Below are positions 16,214-24,465 of a DNA stretch of 53,383 nucleotides, piece by piece. The DNA lies in assembly GCA_018335925.1 (NCBI GenBank), contig JAGXRF010000031.1, forward strand, positions 1 through 53,383, given 5' to 3'. Source of the stretch: Flavobacteriales bacterium (GTDB lineage Bacteria; Bacteroidota; Bacteroidia; Flavobacteriales; Flavobacteriaceae). The translations under genes were made by a program, and so were the position numbers. The first letter of the stretch is position 1. Each line of letters starts with the position of its first letter. The notes under the pieces were generated by a model. That model did no database searches and had not been told where the DNA came from. It saw only the letters and a list, made by a program, of their open reading frames with translations.

Positions 16214-17427
16214 TACCTATTTAAAAATTTTATGATTGAATATCCTACTTCTGTTGCCAAATTCACAGGTACAGCATTTCCAATTTGTTTATATTGCTGA
16301 GCTATAGAGCCTTCAAAAATCCAATCATCAGGAAAAGTTTGTATTCGTGCATATTCTCTAACAGTAAAAGGCCTAGTCTCTTCAGGGTGGCATCTTTCGG
16401 TTTGTTTTTGAGCTGGGCTACAGGTTAAAGTCAAACAAGGCTCATCCCAGCCAATTCGTCTTGCAATTCCTGTTTTTCCTCCACCCAAGTAAAAGCTCCC
16501 TCCCATGAATTCTTTTTGAAGCTCTAAAGGTAAATCTCTCCAATAGCCTTTTTGTGGCACCAAATCAAGTATTGCTTTTTTTGTATTTGGATATTTAGCT
16601 CCAACTGAAACAGGTACATCACAATTATATAACTCACCTTTTTTTAATGCATCTTTTAAATGGTAAATTTTTTTGTAAGGTTTTGGGTATTCATACGCAA
16701 TATCAATATCTTTTCTAACGCCTACTAAAATTAAACGTTCTCTTTTTTGAGGAACTTTATAATTAATAGCCTTTAAAACTTGAACTGGAAATACTTTATA
16801 CCCGATTTCATCTAAAATAGAAATCATACCTTGAAGTGTTTTTCCATTGTCGTGACTTAATAATCCGCGAACATTTTCTCCAATACAAATTGGGGGATTT
16901 ACTTGTTTTACAACTCTAGCAAACTCATAAAATAAAGTGCCTCTTGCATCAGCAAAACCTAATTTTTTTCCTGCATAGCTAAAAGCTTGACACGGAAAAC
17001 CTCCGGTAACAACATCAATTTTATTGTTATACTCATTAAAGTTAAAATCCTTAATATCTCCTTCAAGCACATTCCAATTTGGTCTATTTTTTTTAAGAGT
17101 TTGACAAGCCCATTTATCAATTTCATTTAAAGCTGCACATTTTAATCCGGCTTTTTCTAATCCAACAGCTAAACCACCAGCACCCGCAAATAACTCTAAT
17201 ACAGAATATTCATAATGAGGCTCTTCATAATTACTAAAATTATCTTTAATTTCTTGCTTAAAAAAATCTGCAAATAAAGTTTCAACGTGTTCTCGTTTGT
17301 AAACACGATAATTACTAATAGGTTCTCTTACTGCATTTAGCTTGCCTTCTCTGTCCCACCTTCTTAAAGTTTCTTTGCTTTTTCCAATTAATTCAGATGC
17401 TTCAGATAATGTTAGATATTCTTTCAT
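16189..17427 (-). CDS. DNA cytosine-5 methyltransferase with N-terminal MerR-like HTH
   Basis: A 412-residue protein. Residues 5-50 (LTLSEASELIGKSKETLRRW...) form a MerR/excisionase-type helix-turn-helix. The C5-methylase begins near 75 with motif I (LELFAGAGGL, 77-86), catalytic Cys146 in GGFPCQAFS, motif VI ENV at 184-186, motif VIII QKRERLILVG and motif X GNAVPVNLA near the end. It is the modification partner of the endonuclease at 15449. The frame opens at TTG 17433, but ATG 17427 is the natural start. A palindrome GTAACC-N9-GGTTAC lies 12-32 bp upstream, so the HTH may control its own gene; that link is inference. Confidence 0.92.
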   Translation of the reverse strand: MKEYLTLSEASELIGKSKETLRRWDREGKLNAVREPISNYRVYKREHVETLFADFFKQEIKDNFSNYEEPHYEYSVLELFAGAGGLAVGLEKAGLKCAALNEIDKWACQTLKKNRPNWNVLEGDIKDFNFNEYNNKIDVVTGGFPCQAFSYAGKKLGFADARGTLFYEFARVVKQVNPPICIGENVRGLLSHDNGKTLQGMISILDEIGYKVFPVQVLKAINYKVPQKRERLILVGVRKDIDIAYEYPKPYKKIYHLKDALKKGELYNCDVPVSVGAKYPNTKKAILDLVPQKGYWRDLPLELQKEFMGGSFYLGGGKTGIARRIGWDEPCLTLTCSPAQKQTERCHPEETRPFTVREYARIQTFPDDWIFEGSIAQQYKQIGNAVPVNLATEVGYSIIKFLNRYYNLSKPK

Positions 17428-17438
17428 AACCAAGTTGG

Positions 17439-17459
17439 GTAACCTTATACAATGGTTAC
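17439..17459. promoter_or_regulatory. Palindromic operator candidate upstream of the methyltransferase gene
   Basis: GTAACC (17439-17444), nine AT-rich bases, GGTTAC (17454-17459). It sits immediately before the methylase start and overlaps the only plausible promoter space. Possible target of the HTH domain of the methylase. Confidence 0.45.
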
Positions 17460-17506
17460 AAATTTATGTTATTTTTTTAATCTTTGAAATAAAAATTATA
17501 AACAAC

Positions 17507-17553
17507 AAAAACGCTTTCGAAGTTTAACTTTTTAAAACTTTGAAAGCGTTTTT
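17507..17553 (-). terminator. Rho-independent terminator, lipoprotein gene side
   Basis: A long inverted repeat (AACGCTTTC-G-AAGTTT with AAACTTTGAAAGCGTT) with T tracts on both sides. On the - strand it follows the stop of the lipoprotein gene ending at 17574. It also insulates the methyltransferase promoter. Confidence 0.8.
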
Positions 17554-17573
17554 TGAATATTGAAATTTACCCT

Positions 17574-18398
17574 TTAAGGCAAAGTAATAGTGGTAGTTTG
17601 ACCTTGTTGGTTGGTAAAAGTTGCTTGATTGTCGCAAGTATTGTCACCGTAATCTAATATTCCGTTTACGTTGGTGCCTACCAAACTTACTTGTCCTTGT
17701 GAAATATGAGCACAAGTAAACTTTTTTATCAAAGGTTGAACAACAGTTACAGTTAAAGTGGTATTGTTAGGACGGGTTACTGTTCTAGTTCCTGACACAG
17801 TTTTGTATACATTATCTACCATGGTTGGAGTGCCAAAGCCTTCAATTAATTGGATGGTTCTTGTGCCACTAAAGCTAAAGGTTGCTCCGTTTGGATAAAT
17901 TATTTGGCCACCTGTTACAGTTCTTGTCCACTGTGGAATACCAGGAGTTTGGGTAGTGTTTTGACGAACCACAGTACCTAAAATTTGACGATTGTTGACA
18001 AAATAATTGCTTCTTTCAATGGTTAACGAACTTCCCGGAGTATATAATGGTCCGGATAAAGTAATGGTTAAAACTCCAGAACGGGTTACCCCTTGAAAAG
18101 TACATCCCGTTCCAAAATTCACGGTTACCACTTTAGGAAATTGTCCAGGGCCAGGATTGTTTATGCTTACCACTGCACATGAGGGTACAGCCAATAATTC
18201 GTTCGAAGTTCCTTTGCCTGCCAATCCGTTTTCATGCACCAATTCCATGGCCATGTTATCGTCACTTTCAGTCACAAAATCTGATTGCGTTTGAAATCCA
18301 ACCCAATCATTTGTAACATTAGGGTTTTCAGTAGTTTCTTCTGTAGAGCAAGCAACCAATAAAGTAGTTGCTGCTATCCATAAAAAATGTTTTTTCAT
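17574..18398 (-). CDS. Lipoprotein of unknown function
   Basis: A 274-residue protein with an N-terminal signal and lipobox (LLVAC, Cys17). The mature part is rich in Thr, Val and Asn with repeated short strands (TVNFGTGCTFQGVTRSGVLTITLSG; SGTRTIQL; SGTRTVTRPNN), which suggests an all-beta fold. 'VNFGTGCT...G..R.G.' resembles a pattern I have seen in uncharacterised Bacteroidota lipoproteins. No enzyme motif is visible. It is transcribed alone or with the NTF2-like lipoprotein 63 bp upstream, and ends at the terminator at 17507-17553. Confidence 0.7.
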   Translation of the reverse strand: MKKHFLWIAATTLLVACSTEETTENPNVTNDWVGFQTQSDFVTESDDNMAMELVHENGLAGKGTSNELLAVPSCAVVSINNPGPGQFPKVVTVNFGTGCTFQGVTRSGVLTITLSGPLYTPGSSLTIERSNYFVNNRQILGTVVRQNTTQTPGIPQWTRTVTGGQIIYPNGATFSFSGTRTIQLIEGFGTPTMVDNVYKTVSGTRTVTRPNNTTLTVTVVQPLIKKFTCAHISQGQVSLVGTNVNGILDYGDNTCDNQATFTNQQGQTTTITLP

Positions 18399-18461
18399 AA
18401 AGTAGTTAATTTAAGGTTTGGTAGTTAAGACAACATTTTTAATAAAAGGTTTAAAACAGCA

Positions 18462-18974
18462 TCAATTTAAAGATTCTTTTTTCAATTTTTGGATGATAGT
18501 TGATTCTAACTTGGATTTCTGTTGCACTATTGTATCCGAAATTTCATTGGGAATAGTCATAGATAACACATAATGTTGCATTTTCCATTGTTGGTTTTCT
18601 TTTATCATTACCCCACTACCTCTACAAATTTGAAATGAGGTTTCTAATAATTCGTCAAACCAAGCGGTTTGTTGATCTTTTGATAGGTAAATGTTTTTTT
18701 CTAATGACACAAAGTGCCATGCTTTTCCACGATCAAAATAGGGTTTGGCAAAAGTTTCAAAGTCTTTTCTATTCCAGTTTTCTGTAGCATCTGTTCCAAT
18801 AAAAACAGCATCGTTGGTCATCAAGCCAAAATAGCTGTTAAAATTTGCTTCCGATGCTGCTAAGTGCCAAGCATTTATAGCGGTAGCAATGTTTTTTTTA
18901 GTTTCTTCCACAGAAGATTTTTGGTCACAATTGCTTACAAGCACCAAAAGTATGGTCCAATAAAAATTTTTCAT
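18462..18974 (-). CDS. NTF2-like (SnoaL-type) lipoprotein
   Basis: A 170-residue protein with a lipobox (LVSNC, Cys16). The body fits an NTF2/SnoaL fold: an N-terminal helix 'AINAWHLAASEANFNSYFGLM', 'DAVFIGTDATENWNRKDFETFAKPYF', and a final 'GSGVMIKENQQWKMQHYVLSM' strand. Such proteins are found in Bacteroidota as stand-alone lipoproteins with unknown ligands. On the - strand TATCTTTG (18985-18992), with TTG 15 nt further upstream, is a possible promoter close to the start codon. Confidence 0.75.
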   Translation of the reverse strand: MKNFYWTILLVLVSNCDQKSSVEETKKNIATAINAWHLAASEANFNSYFGLMTNDAVFIGTDATENWNRKDFETFAKPYFDRGKAWHFVSLEKNIYLSKDQQTAWFDELLETSFQICRGSGVMIKENQQWKMQHYVLSMTIPNEISDTIVQQKSKLESTIIQKLKKESLN

Positions 18975-19027
18975 CTTTTTTAATCAAAGATAAAAAAATT
19001 CATCAGGCAATTACTACAGGTTTTTGT

Positions 19028-20371
19028 TTACAAAAATTGCTCGTCGTGTTGGGTTTTATCTAATCCTATTAATTCTGATTTTTCAGAAACTCTAATCGGG
19101 ATAAACCAATTTACTACCCGGTATAAAAGTAAAGAGCCAAAAAAAGTGAATGCAGAAACTCCAATCAAAACCAACATGTGACTTCCAAAAACTCCCCATC
19201 CACCATGCAATAAACTTGCATTTTCTCCTTGTGCAAAAATAGCAGTTAATATCATCCCCATGATACCTCCAACACCATGACAAGCAAATACATCTAGGGT
19301 GTCGTCAATTTCTTTTAGTTTTTTCCAATTCAAAGCCAAATTGGATAAAATAGCGGAAATAAATCCAAAAAAGATACTTTGCGGAATGGTTACAAAACCA
19401 GCAGCTGGAGTAATGGCTACCAAACCAACTACTGCACCAATGCAAGCTCCTAATGCAGATGCTTTTCTTCCTTGAATGCGATCAAAAAACAACCAGGTCA
19501 TCATTGCCGAAGCAGATGCAATGGTAGTGGTTGCAAAAGCCAAGGCAGCAGTACCGTTGGCTGCTAACGAAGATCCAGCATTGAATCCAAACCAGCCAAA
19601 CCAAAGCATTCCCGTTCCTAACAACACAAAAGGAATATTGGTAGGAATGTGCTCTTTGTTTTTTCTTTTACCTAAATATAATGCTCCTGCCAAAGCAGCA
19701 AAACCAGCACTCATGTGTACCACAGTTCCACCAGCAAAATCTTTTATCCCAAAATAGGCTCCTAACAAACCTTGCGGATGCCAAACCATATGACACAATG
19801 GGGTATAAATAAAAATAGTAAACAACGCGATAAAATATAAGTAGGCAACAAAGCGAACTCTTTCAGCAAATGATCCAGTGATAATGGCTGGTGTTATCAC
19901 TGCAAACTTCATTTGAAACAATGCAAATAACACAAACGGAATGCTAGAGGCCAATTCAAGATGTGGCAAGCCATTTACTTGGTCAAAAAAAGCAAATTGT
20001 AAAGGATTTCCGATAATTCCGTAATGATTTCCATTAATGGTGAAACCTAAAGGTTCTCCAAAAGACAAGCTAAAGCCAACAACTACCCATATTAATGATA
20101 CCACTCCCAAAGAGATAAAACTTTGTAACATGGTGGAAATTACATTTTTTTTACCAACCATTCCACCGTAAAAAAAAGATAATCCTGGAGTCATTAGTAA
20201 TACCAAGCACGATGCAGTTAGCAACCAAGCTATATCAGCATAAACTAGTTCCCCTTCTGTTCCAAAAAGTTCTTTGCTCGGACTTTCTGTTTTCCAAAAT
20301 ACAGCTACCAAAGCTAAAACAATCATGATGATAAACGATATAAGCCATCTTTTTTTAATTTTTGATTTCAT
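19028..20371 (-). CDS. amt: Ammonium transporter, Amt family
   Basis: A 447-residue polytopic inner-membrane protein with an N-terminal hydrophobic segment (about 9-26) followed by the eleven-helix Amt core. Recognisable stretches are 'WLLTASCLVLLMTPGLSFFYGGMVGKKN', 'AERVRFVAYL', 'FAGGTVVHMSAGFAALAGALYLG' and 'DVFACHGVGGIMG', the last holding one of the conserved pore histidines. It imports ammonium. No glnB-type PII gene is adjacent in this window, which is slightly unusual because amt is often paired with one. Confidence 0.95.
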   Translation of the reverse strand: MKSKIKKRWLISFIIMIVLALVAVFWKTESPSKELFGTEGELVYADIAWLLTASCLVLLMTPGLSFFYGGMVGKKNVISTMLQSFISLGVVSLIWVVVGFSLSFGEPLGFTINGNHYGIIGNPLQFAFFDQVNGLPHLELASSIPFVLFALFQMKFAVITPAIITGSFAERVRFVAYLYFIALFTIFIYTPLCHMVWHPQGLLGAYFGIKDFAGGTVVHMSAGFAALAGALYLGKRKNKEHIPTNIPFVLLGTGMLWFGWFGFNAGSSLAANGTAALAFATTTIASASAMMTWLFFDRIQGRKASALGACIGAVVGLVAITPAAGFVTIPQSIFFGFISAILSNLALNWKKLKEIDDTLDVFACHGVGGIMGMILTAIFAQGENASLLHGGWGVFGSHMLVLIGVSAFTFFGSLLLYRVVNWFIPIRVSEKSELIGLDKTQHDEQFL

Positions 20372-20498
20372 TGCCCTAAAATTTATAGGGTATAAATGTA
20401 TAAAAATTACTTTTTAAAAAATTTAACCTTATTAATTTAGGGGTTATTTTTTAAAAATTGTCAAAAACATTAATTTTAATTTGTTAAATACTTAAGAA

Positions 20499-20525
20499 TT
20501 GCTTTCCGATTTAGTATTATCTTTG
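20499..20525 (+). promoter_or_regulatory. Candidate promoter of the mevalonate gene cluster
   Basis: TTG (20499-20501), 16 nt, TATCTTTG (20518-20525), 23 bp before the ATG at 20549. The -7 box is a good match; the spacing is a little short. Confidence 0.5.
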
Positions 20526-20548
20526 CCAACAAATCAATTAAATTGGGC

Positions 20549-21619
20549 ATGAAATACGATTTTTTAGGATGGGTACCGGAAATTCTCCCTGAAAGTTTTT
20601 ACGCAAAAGCATCTGCTCCAAGCAACATTGCCTTAGTGAAATATTGGGGAAAAAAGGCATCTCAAATTCCAGCCAATCCATCTATTAGTTTTACTTTAAA
20701 TCATTGTAAAACCATTACTGAAATTACTTTTTTAAAGAAGGATAATCCAAATGATTTTTCTTTTGATTTTTGGTTTGAAGGTGCTGCCAAACCCGATTTC
20801 CATCCTAAAATTCAACAGTTTTTAGAGAGAATAGAAAGGTATGTTCCTGTGTTAAAGTGTTATCATTTAACCATCAAAAGCGAAAATACGTTTCCGCATA
20901 GTTCCGGAATTGCTTCCTCTGCATCTGCTATGGCAGCAATGTCTGCAGTAATTATCTGTTTTGAAAAAACATTGTGTATAAATAAATCAGAAGATTTTTG
21001 GTTGGCAAAAGCCAGTTTTTTAGCCCGATTAGGCTCCGGAAGTGCTTGCAGAAGTATCCAAGGGCCTTTGATGATTTGGGGGGGAAGTGAAATGGAGTCC
21101 ACGACAAACGAGTTTGCAGTAGTTCATGATGTCATTCATCCAATTTTTCAAGATTTTCAGGATACTATTTTGTTGGTAGATAAAGGAGAAAAACAAGTAT
21201 CAAGTACCTTAGGACATGGATTGATGAACGGACATCCGTTTGCTGAGAACCGTTTTGCTCAAGCACATCAAAATTTAAAATCAATTACCCAAGCAATGAA
21301 AGAGGGTGATTTAGAGACTTTTATTGCTCTGGTAGAATCGGAAGCACTAACCTTACATGCCATGATGATGACTTCGCAACCGTATTTTATTTTGATGAAG
21401 CCAAATACTTTACGTGTGATTGAGGAGATTTGGAATTTTCGAAAAGAAACCAATATACCGGTGTGTTTTACCTTAGATGCCGGAGCTAATGTGCATGTAT
21501 TGTATCCAAAACAAAACCAACCGGAGGTTTTAACATTTATAAAACACACGCTAGCAGCCTATTGTCAAAATAATCAATATATTTGTGATGAAATTGGAGA
21601 TGGAATTGTTTTTATCTAA
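20549..21619 (+). CDS. mvaD: Diphosphomevalonate decarboxylase
   Basis: A 356-residue GHMP-superfamily enzyme that makes isopentenyl diphosphate from mevalonate diphosphate with ATP. Key stretches are 'APSNIALVKYWGKK' (about 23-36), the ATP-binding loop 'PHSSGIASSASAMAAM' and 'RLGSGSACRSI', all diagnostic for the decarboxylase. The frame opens at TTG 20543, but ATG 20549 is the natural start and lies just behind a -7 box. It is followed by a toxin-antitoxin pair and then by a mevalonate kinase-like gene, so the late mevalonate pathway is clustered here. Confidence 0.94.
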   Translation: MKYDFLGWVPEILPESFYAKASAPSNIALVKYWGKKASQIPANPSISFTLNHCKTITEITFLKKDNPNDFSFDFWFEGAAKPDFHPKIQQFLERIERYVPVLKCYHLTIKSENTFPHSSGIASSASAMAAMSAVIICFEKTLCINKSEDFWLAKASFLARLGSGSACRSIQGPLMIWGGSEMESTTNEFAVVHDVIHPIFQDFQDTILLVDKGEKQVSSTLGHGLMNGHPFAENRFAQAHQNLKSITQAMKEGDLETFIALVESEALTLHAMMMTSQPYFILMKPNTLRVIEEIWNFRKETNIPVCFTLDAGANVHVLYPKQNQPEVLTFIKHTLAAYCQNNQYICDEIGDGIVFI

Positions 21620-21631
21620 AGACTTAGTACC

Positions 21632-21856
21632 ATGGATTTGTCTGTTGAAAAGTTAGAGTTAATTAAAATGTTAGAGAAAACGCAGAATCCTTCTGTGTTA
21701 AAAGCAGTTAGAATGATTTTTCAAAAAGAAGAAAAAGATTGGTATGAATCTTTACCTAATAAGGCAAAGGATGGAATTGAAGCAGGGTTGGAAGATATAG
21801 CAAATGGAAGAATTGTTTCTTACGATCAAGTAAAAGATAAACTTGGATGGAGATAA
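21632..21856 (+). CDS. Antitoxin of a ParE/RelE-type toxin-antitoxin pair
   Basis: A 74-residue, acidic, helical protein ending '...GLEDIANGRIVSYDQVKDKLGWR'. The tail 'G..DI..GR..S...VK..LGW' is typical of antitoxins encoded directly before ParE/RelE-type toxins in Bacteroidota. Its stop codon overlaps the toxin start by 10 bp. It begins 12 bp after mvaD, so it is read from the mevalonate promoter unless it has a promoter inside mvaD. It would neutralise the toxin at 21847. Confidence 0.78.
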   Translation: MDLSVEKLELIKMLEKTQNPSVLKAVRMIFQKEEKDWYESLPNKAKDGIEAGLEDIANGRIVSYDQVKDKLGWR

Positions 21857-22149
21857 AAAGATTGAAATTTTCTCAAAGAAGTTTAGAGGAAATGGAATCT
21901 ATATCCAATTATATCTTGAACAAATGGTCGCAAAAATCGAAAGATAAATTTTTATCGTTGTTGTTTGAAAATTTGAAAAGAATCAGTGAAAATCCTTATT
22001 TATTTTCTGCTTCAACCAATAAAAAGAATTTGTTTAAATGTGTAGTTTCTAAACACACGAGCATTTTTTATTTAATAAAAGAGGATGATGTTTTGATTGT
22101 ATCTGTATTTGATAACCGACAAAATCCAAACAAAACAAAAGATTTGTAA
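21847..22149 (+). CDS. ParE/RelE-family toxin
   Basis: A 100-residue basic protein. 'LKFSQRSLEEMESISNYILNKWSQKSKDKFLSLL' followed by 'ISENPYLFSAS...KNLFKCVVSKHTSIFYLIKEDDVLIVSVFDNRQNP' has the ParE/RelE fold layout, with two N-terminal helices and then beta strands ending in a D-x-RQNP tail. Family members poison gyrase or cleave mRNA; which applies here cannot be told. It overlaps its antitoxin and is followed after 25 bp by the mevalonate kinase-like gene. Confidence 0.82.
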   Translation: MEIKRLKFSQRSLEEMESISNYILNKWSQKSKDKFLSLLFENLKRISENPYLFSASTNKKNLFKCVVSKHTSIFYLIKEDDVLIVSVFDNRQNPNKTKDL

Positions 22150-22174
22150 TTTTTACATACTTAAAAAAAAACTA

Positions 22175-23113
22175 ATGAAAGGACCGCTTTTTTATTCCAA
22201 AATATTGCTCTTCGGAGAATATGGTATCATTCAAGATTCTAAGGGACTTTCCATACCATATAATTTTTATAAGGGAGCTTTAAAAATGAGTAACGATTTG
22301 CAAGGTACTGCTTTGCAATCCAACCAAGCCTTACAAAAATTTGTGGTTTATTTAGAGCAATTGACTCAAGACCAACCACAATTGGTACAATTTGATTTGG
22401 TTGCTTTACAACAAGATGTTGCCAATGGCATGTATTTCGACTCTAGTATTCCGCAAGGTTATGGGGTAGGAAGTAGCGGTGCATTGGTGGCTGCTATTTA
22501 CGACCAATATGCCTTTGATAAAATCACTGTTTTAGAGAATTTAACTCGAGAAAAGTTATTGCAATTAAAAGCGATTTTTTCTGCCATGGAATCTTTTTTC
22601 CACGGAAAAAGTTCTGGATTAGACCCATTGAACAGCTATTTAAGCTTACCGATTTTAATCAACTCAAAAGATCATATTGAGCCAACCGGAATTCCTTCGC
22701 AAAGTACCCAAGGCAAAGGAGCAGTGTTTTTAATCGATTCCGGCATAGTTGGTGAAACCGCTCCAATGGTGCAAATTTTTATGGAGAATTTGAAAGACCA
22801 AGGTTTTAGAAACATGATCAAAGACCAGTTTATCAAATACACCGATGCTTGTGTGGAGAACTTCTTAAAAGGCGATTTGAAAAACTTGTTTTCCAATACC
22901 AAACAATTATCGCATGTGGTATTGCAGCATTTCAAACCCATGATTCCGTTACAGTTTCAAGAATTATGGCAAAAAGGTTTGGAAACCAACGATTATTACT
23001 TGAAGTTGTGTGGTTCCGGAGGCGGTGGCTATATTTTAGGGTTTACGGAAGATTTAAACAAGGCAAAAGAAGCTTTAAAGGACTATCGTTTAGAGGTAGT
23101 ATACCAATTTTAA
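22175..23113 (+). CDS. Mevalonate kinase-like GHMP kinase
   Basis: A 312-residue GHMP-family kinase. The N-terminal 'YSKILLFGEYGII' matches the 'KxILxGEHxVV' start of mevalonate kinases. The ATP loop is 'PQGYGVGSSGALVAAIY', and the C-terminal motif is 'LKLCGSGGGGYILGF'. It would phosphorylate mevalonate upstream of mvaD. The frame opens at 22097 within the toxin gene, but ATG 22175 is the proper start. It is somewhat short for the family. The final Gly-rich motif supports kinase activity. Phosphomevalonate kinase is not in this window. Confidence 0.87.
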   Translation: MKGPLFYSKILLFGEYGIIQDSKGLSIPYNFYKGALKMSNDLQGTALQSNQALQKFVVYLEQLTQDQPQLVQFDLVALQQDVANGMYFDSSIPQGYGVGSSGALVAAIYDQYAFDKITVLENLTREKLLQLKAIFSAMESFFHGKSSGLDPLNSYLSLPILINSKDHIEPTGIPSQSTQGKGAVFLIDSGIVGETAPMVQIFMENLKDQGFRNMIKDQFIKYTDACVENFLKGDLKNLFSNTKQLSHVVLQHFKPMIPLQFQELWQKGLETNDYYLKLCGSGGGGYILGFTEDLNKAKEALKDYRLEVVYQF

Positions 23114-23122
23114 TAACCAATC

Positions 23123-24031
23123 ATGAACCGAAAAACCAAATGGTTTTTATGGAAACTTGCCAGCATGTTTTCGGTCATCAGGGGATATAACATTCCCGTA
23201 ATTATATTGGCACAATATTTAGCAGCTATTTTTATTTTTTCAGAAGAACATGCTCCCAAGAAAATTTTGTTGGATTTTCATTTGTTTTTATTGGTTGTAG
23301 CTTCTTCCTTAACCATTGCTTCGGGTTACATCATCAACAATTTTTACGATGCTCCCAAAGATTGGATCAATCGACCTAAAAAGAGCATGCTCGATCGTTT
23401 GGTTTCACAAAAAACCAAGTTGTATGTTTATTTTACCATTAATTTTTTAGTGGTGATGATTGCAATGGCAATTTCATGGAGAGCAGTATTATTTTTTTCT
23501 GCATATATTTTTTCCATTTGGTTATATTCTCACAAAATAAAAAAATACCCTATTGTGGGAAATATTTTGGCAACGTTACTTGCCATCACCCCATTTTTTG
23601 CCATACTGTTGTATTATAAAAATTTCTACGGTGTGGTTTTTGCCCATGCCTTTTACTTGTTTTTATTGCTTTGGATTAAAGAGATTATCAAAGATTTAGA
23701 AAATCTCCCAGGTGATTTAACCCAGAATTACCGAACCATTCCGGTAGTTTACGGAGAAAACAAAGCCAAACAAGTAGTGTATTTGCTTACCACAATTACT
23801 TTAATTCCGCTGTATTTGTTAATTGAAGTAGAAGATGTGGGATACATGGATTTGTATTTTTATCTCAGCTCTATGGCTTTGATGCTATTAACTTATCGCT
23901 TGTATTTTGCTAAGGATAAAGCCCATTATCTTTGGTTGCACAATTGGTTAAAGGTGGTGATAGTTGGAGGTGTGTTTTCTATTATTTTGATTAAACCGGA
24001 AGTTTTTTCTATTTGGTGGAATCGTATTTGA
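23123..24031 (+). CDS. UbiA-family prenyltransferase (geranylgeranylglyceryl-phosphate transferase-like)
   Basis: A 302-residue integral membrane protein with about eight transmembrane segments. The two Asp-rich motifs of the UbiA family are present in variant form: 'NNFYDAPKDWINRP' near 72-85 and 'KDLENLPGDLTQNYRTIPV' near 190-208. In Flavobacteriaceae this gene is usually annotated as a geranylgeranylglycerol-phosphate geranylgeranyltransferase, the archaeal ether-lipid enzyme; I recall that annotation but cannot verify the substrate. It follows the mevalonate kinase by 9 bp, so prenyl precursor and prenyl transfer genes share a transcript. Confidence 0.82.
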   Translation: MNRKTKWFLWKLASMFSVIRGYNIPVIILAQYLAAIFIFSEEHAPKKILLDFHLFLLVVASSLTIASGYIINNFYDAPKDWINRPKKSMLDRLVSQKTKLYVYFTINFLVVMIAMAISWRAVLFFSAYIFSIWLYSHKIKKYPIVGNILATLLAITPFFAILLYYKNFYGVVFAHAFYLFLLLWIKEIIKDLENLPGDLTQNYRTIPVVYGENKAKQVVYLLTTITLIPLYLLIEVEDVGYMDLYFYLSSMALMLLTYRLYFAKDKAHYLWLHNWLKVVIVGGVFSIILIKPEVFSIWWNRI

Positions 24032-24114
24032 AAATTGAGTTAAATCCTATTTTTACTTTTTTGAAAGAGTATTTTAATCTTCAAAATCTTTCTTAAATTC
24101 TTTTTTAAAACGAT

Positions 24115-24131
24115 AAAAGTATATACTTTTG
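24115..24131 (+). promoter_or_regulatory. Palindromic operator overlapping the promoter of the MazF-type operon
   Basis: A perfect 16-bp palindrome AAAAGTATATACTTTT (24115-24130) overlaps the -7 element TACTTTTG (24124-24131). A related GGTATATC follows. This is the arrangement expected of an operator bound by the RHH antitoxin of the operon. Predicted start near 24136, with a leader of about 90 nt. Confidence 0.6.
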
Positions 24132-24225
24132 GTATATCAAATTATTAGCTCTAAATTCACTATAGGTTTTTTTAAAAAATTTAAATTGGATTCTAATCAT
24201 TAAGCAATCAATCAAAGTATCTCCA

Positions 24226-24465
24226 ATGAAAACAGTCTCTCTAAAAATTGATAATGAAATTTTTGAAGAAAGTGAAGATATTCTTTCTAAAATTAAAATT
24301 TCAAGAAACAGATACATCAATGAAGCAATTAGAATGTTTAATAAAATCCAAAAAAGAAAAATGTTGGAAGAGATGCTTCAAAATGAATCTTTATTAGTGC
24401 GAGATGAATCTATAAATGTATTACAAGAATTTGAATCAATAGAGCCTAAAGATGAATCAATTTGA
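24226..24465 (+). CDS. Ribbon-helix-helix antitoxin
   Basis: A 79-residue protein. 'MKTVSLKIDNEIFEESEDILSKIKISRNRYINEAIRMF' is a standard ribbon-helix-helix DNA-binding domain (beta strand, helix, turn, helix). The acidic C-terminal tail would bind and block the toxin. Its last 14 bp overlap the MazF-family toxin gene. A perfect palindrome overlaps its promoter, in line with self-repression by the RHH domain. Confidence 0.85.
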   Translation: MKTVSLKIDNEIFEESEDILSKIKISRNRYINEAIRMFNKIQKRKMLEEMLQNESLLVRDESINVLQEFESIEPKDESI

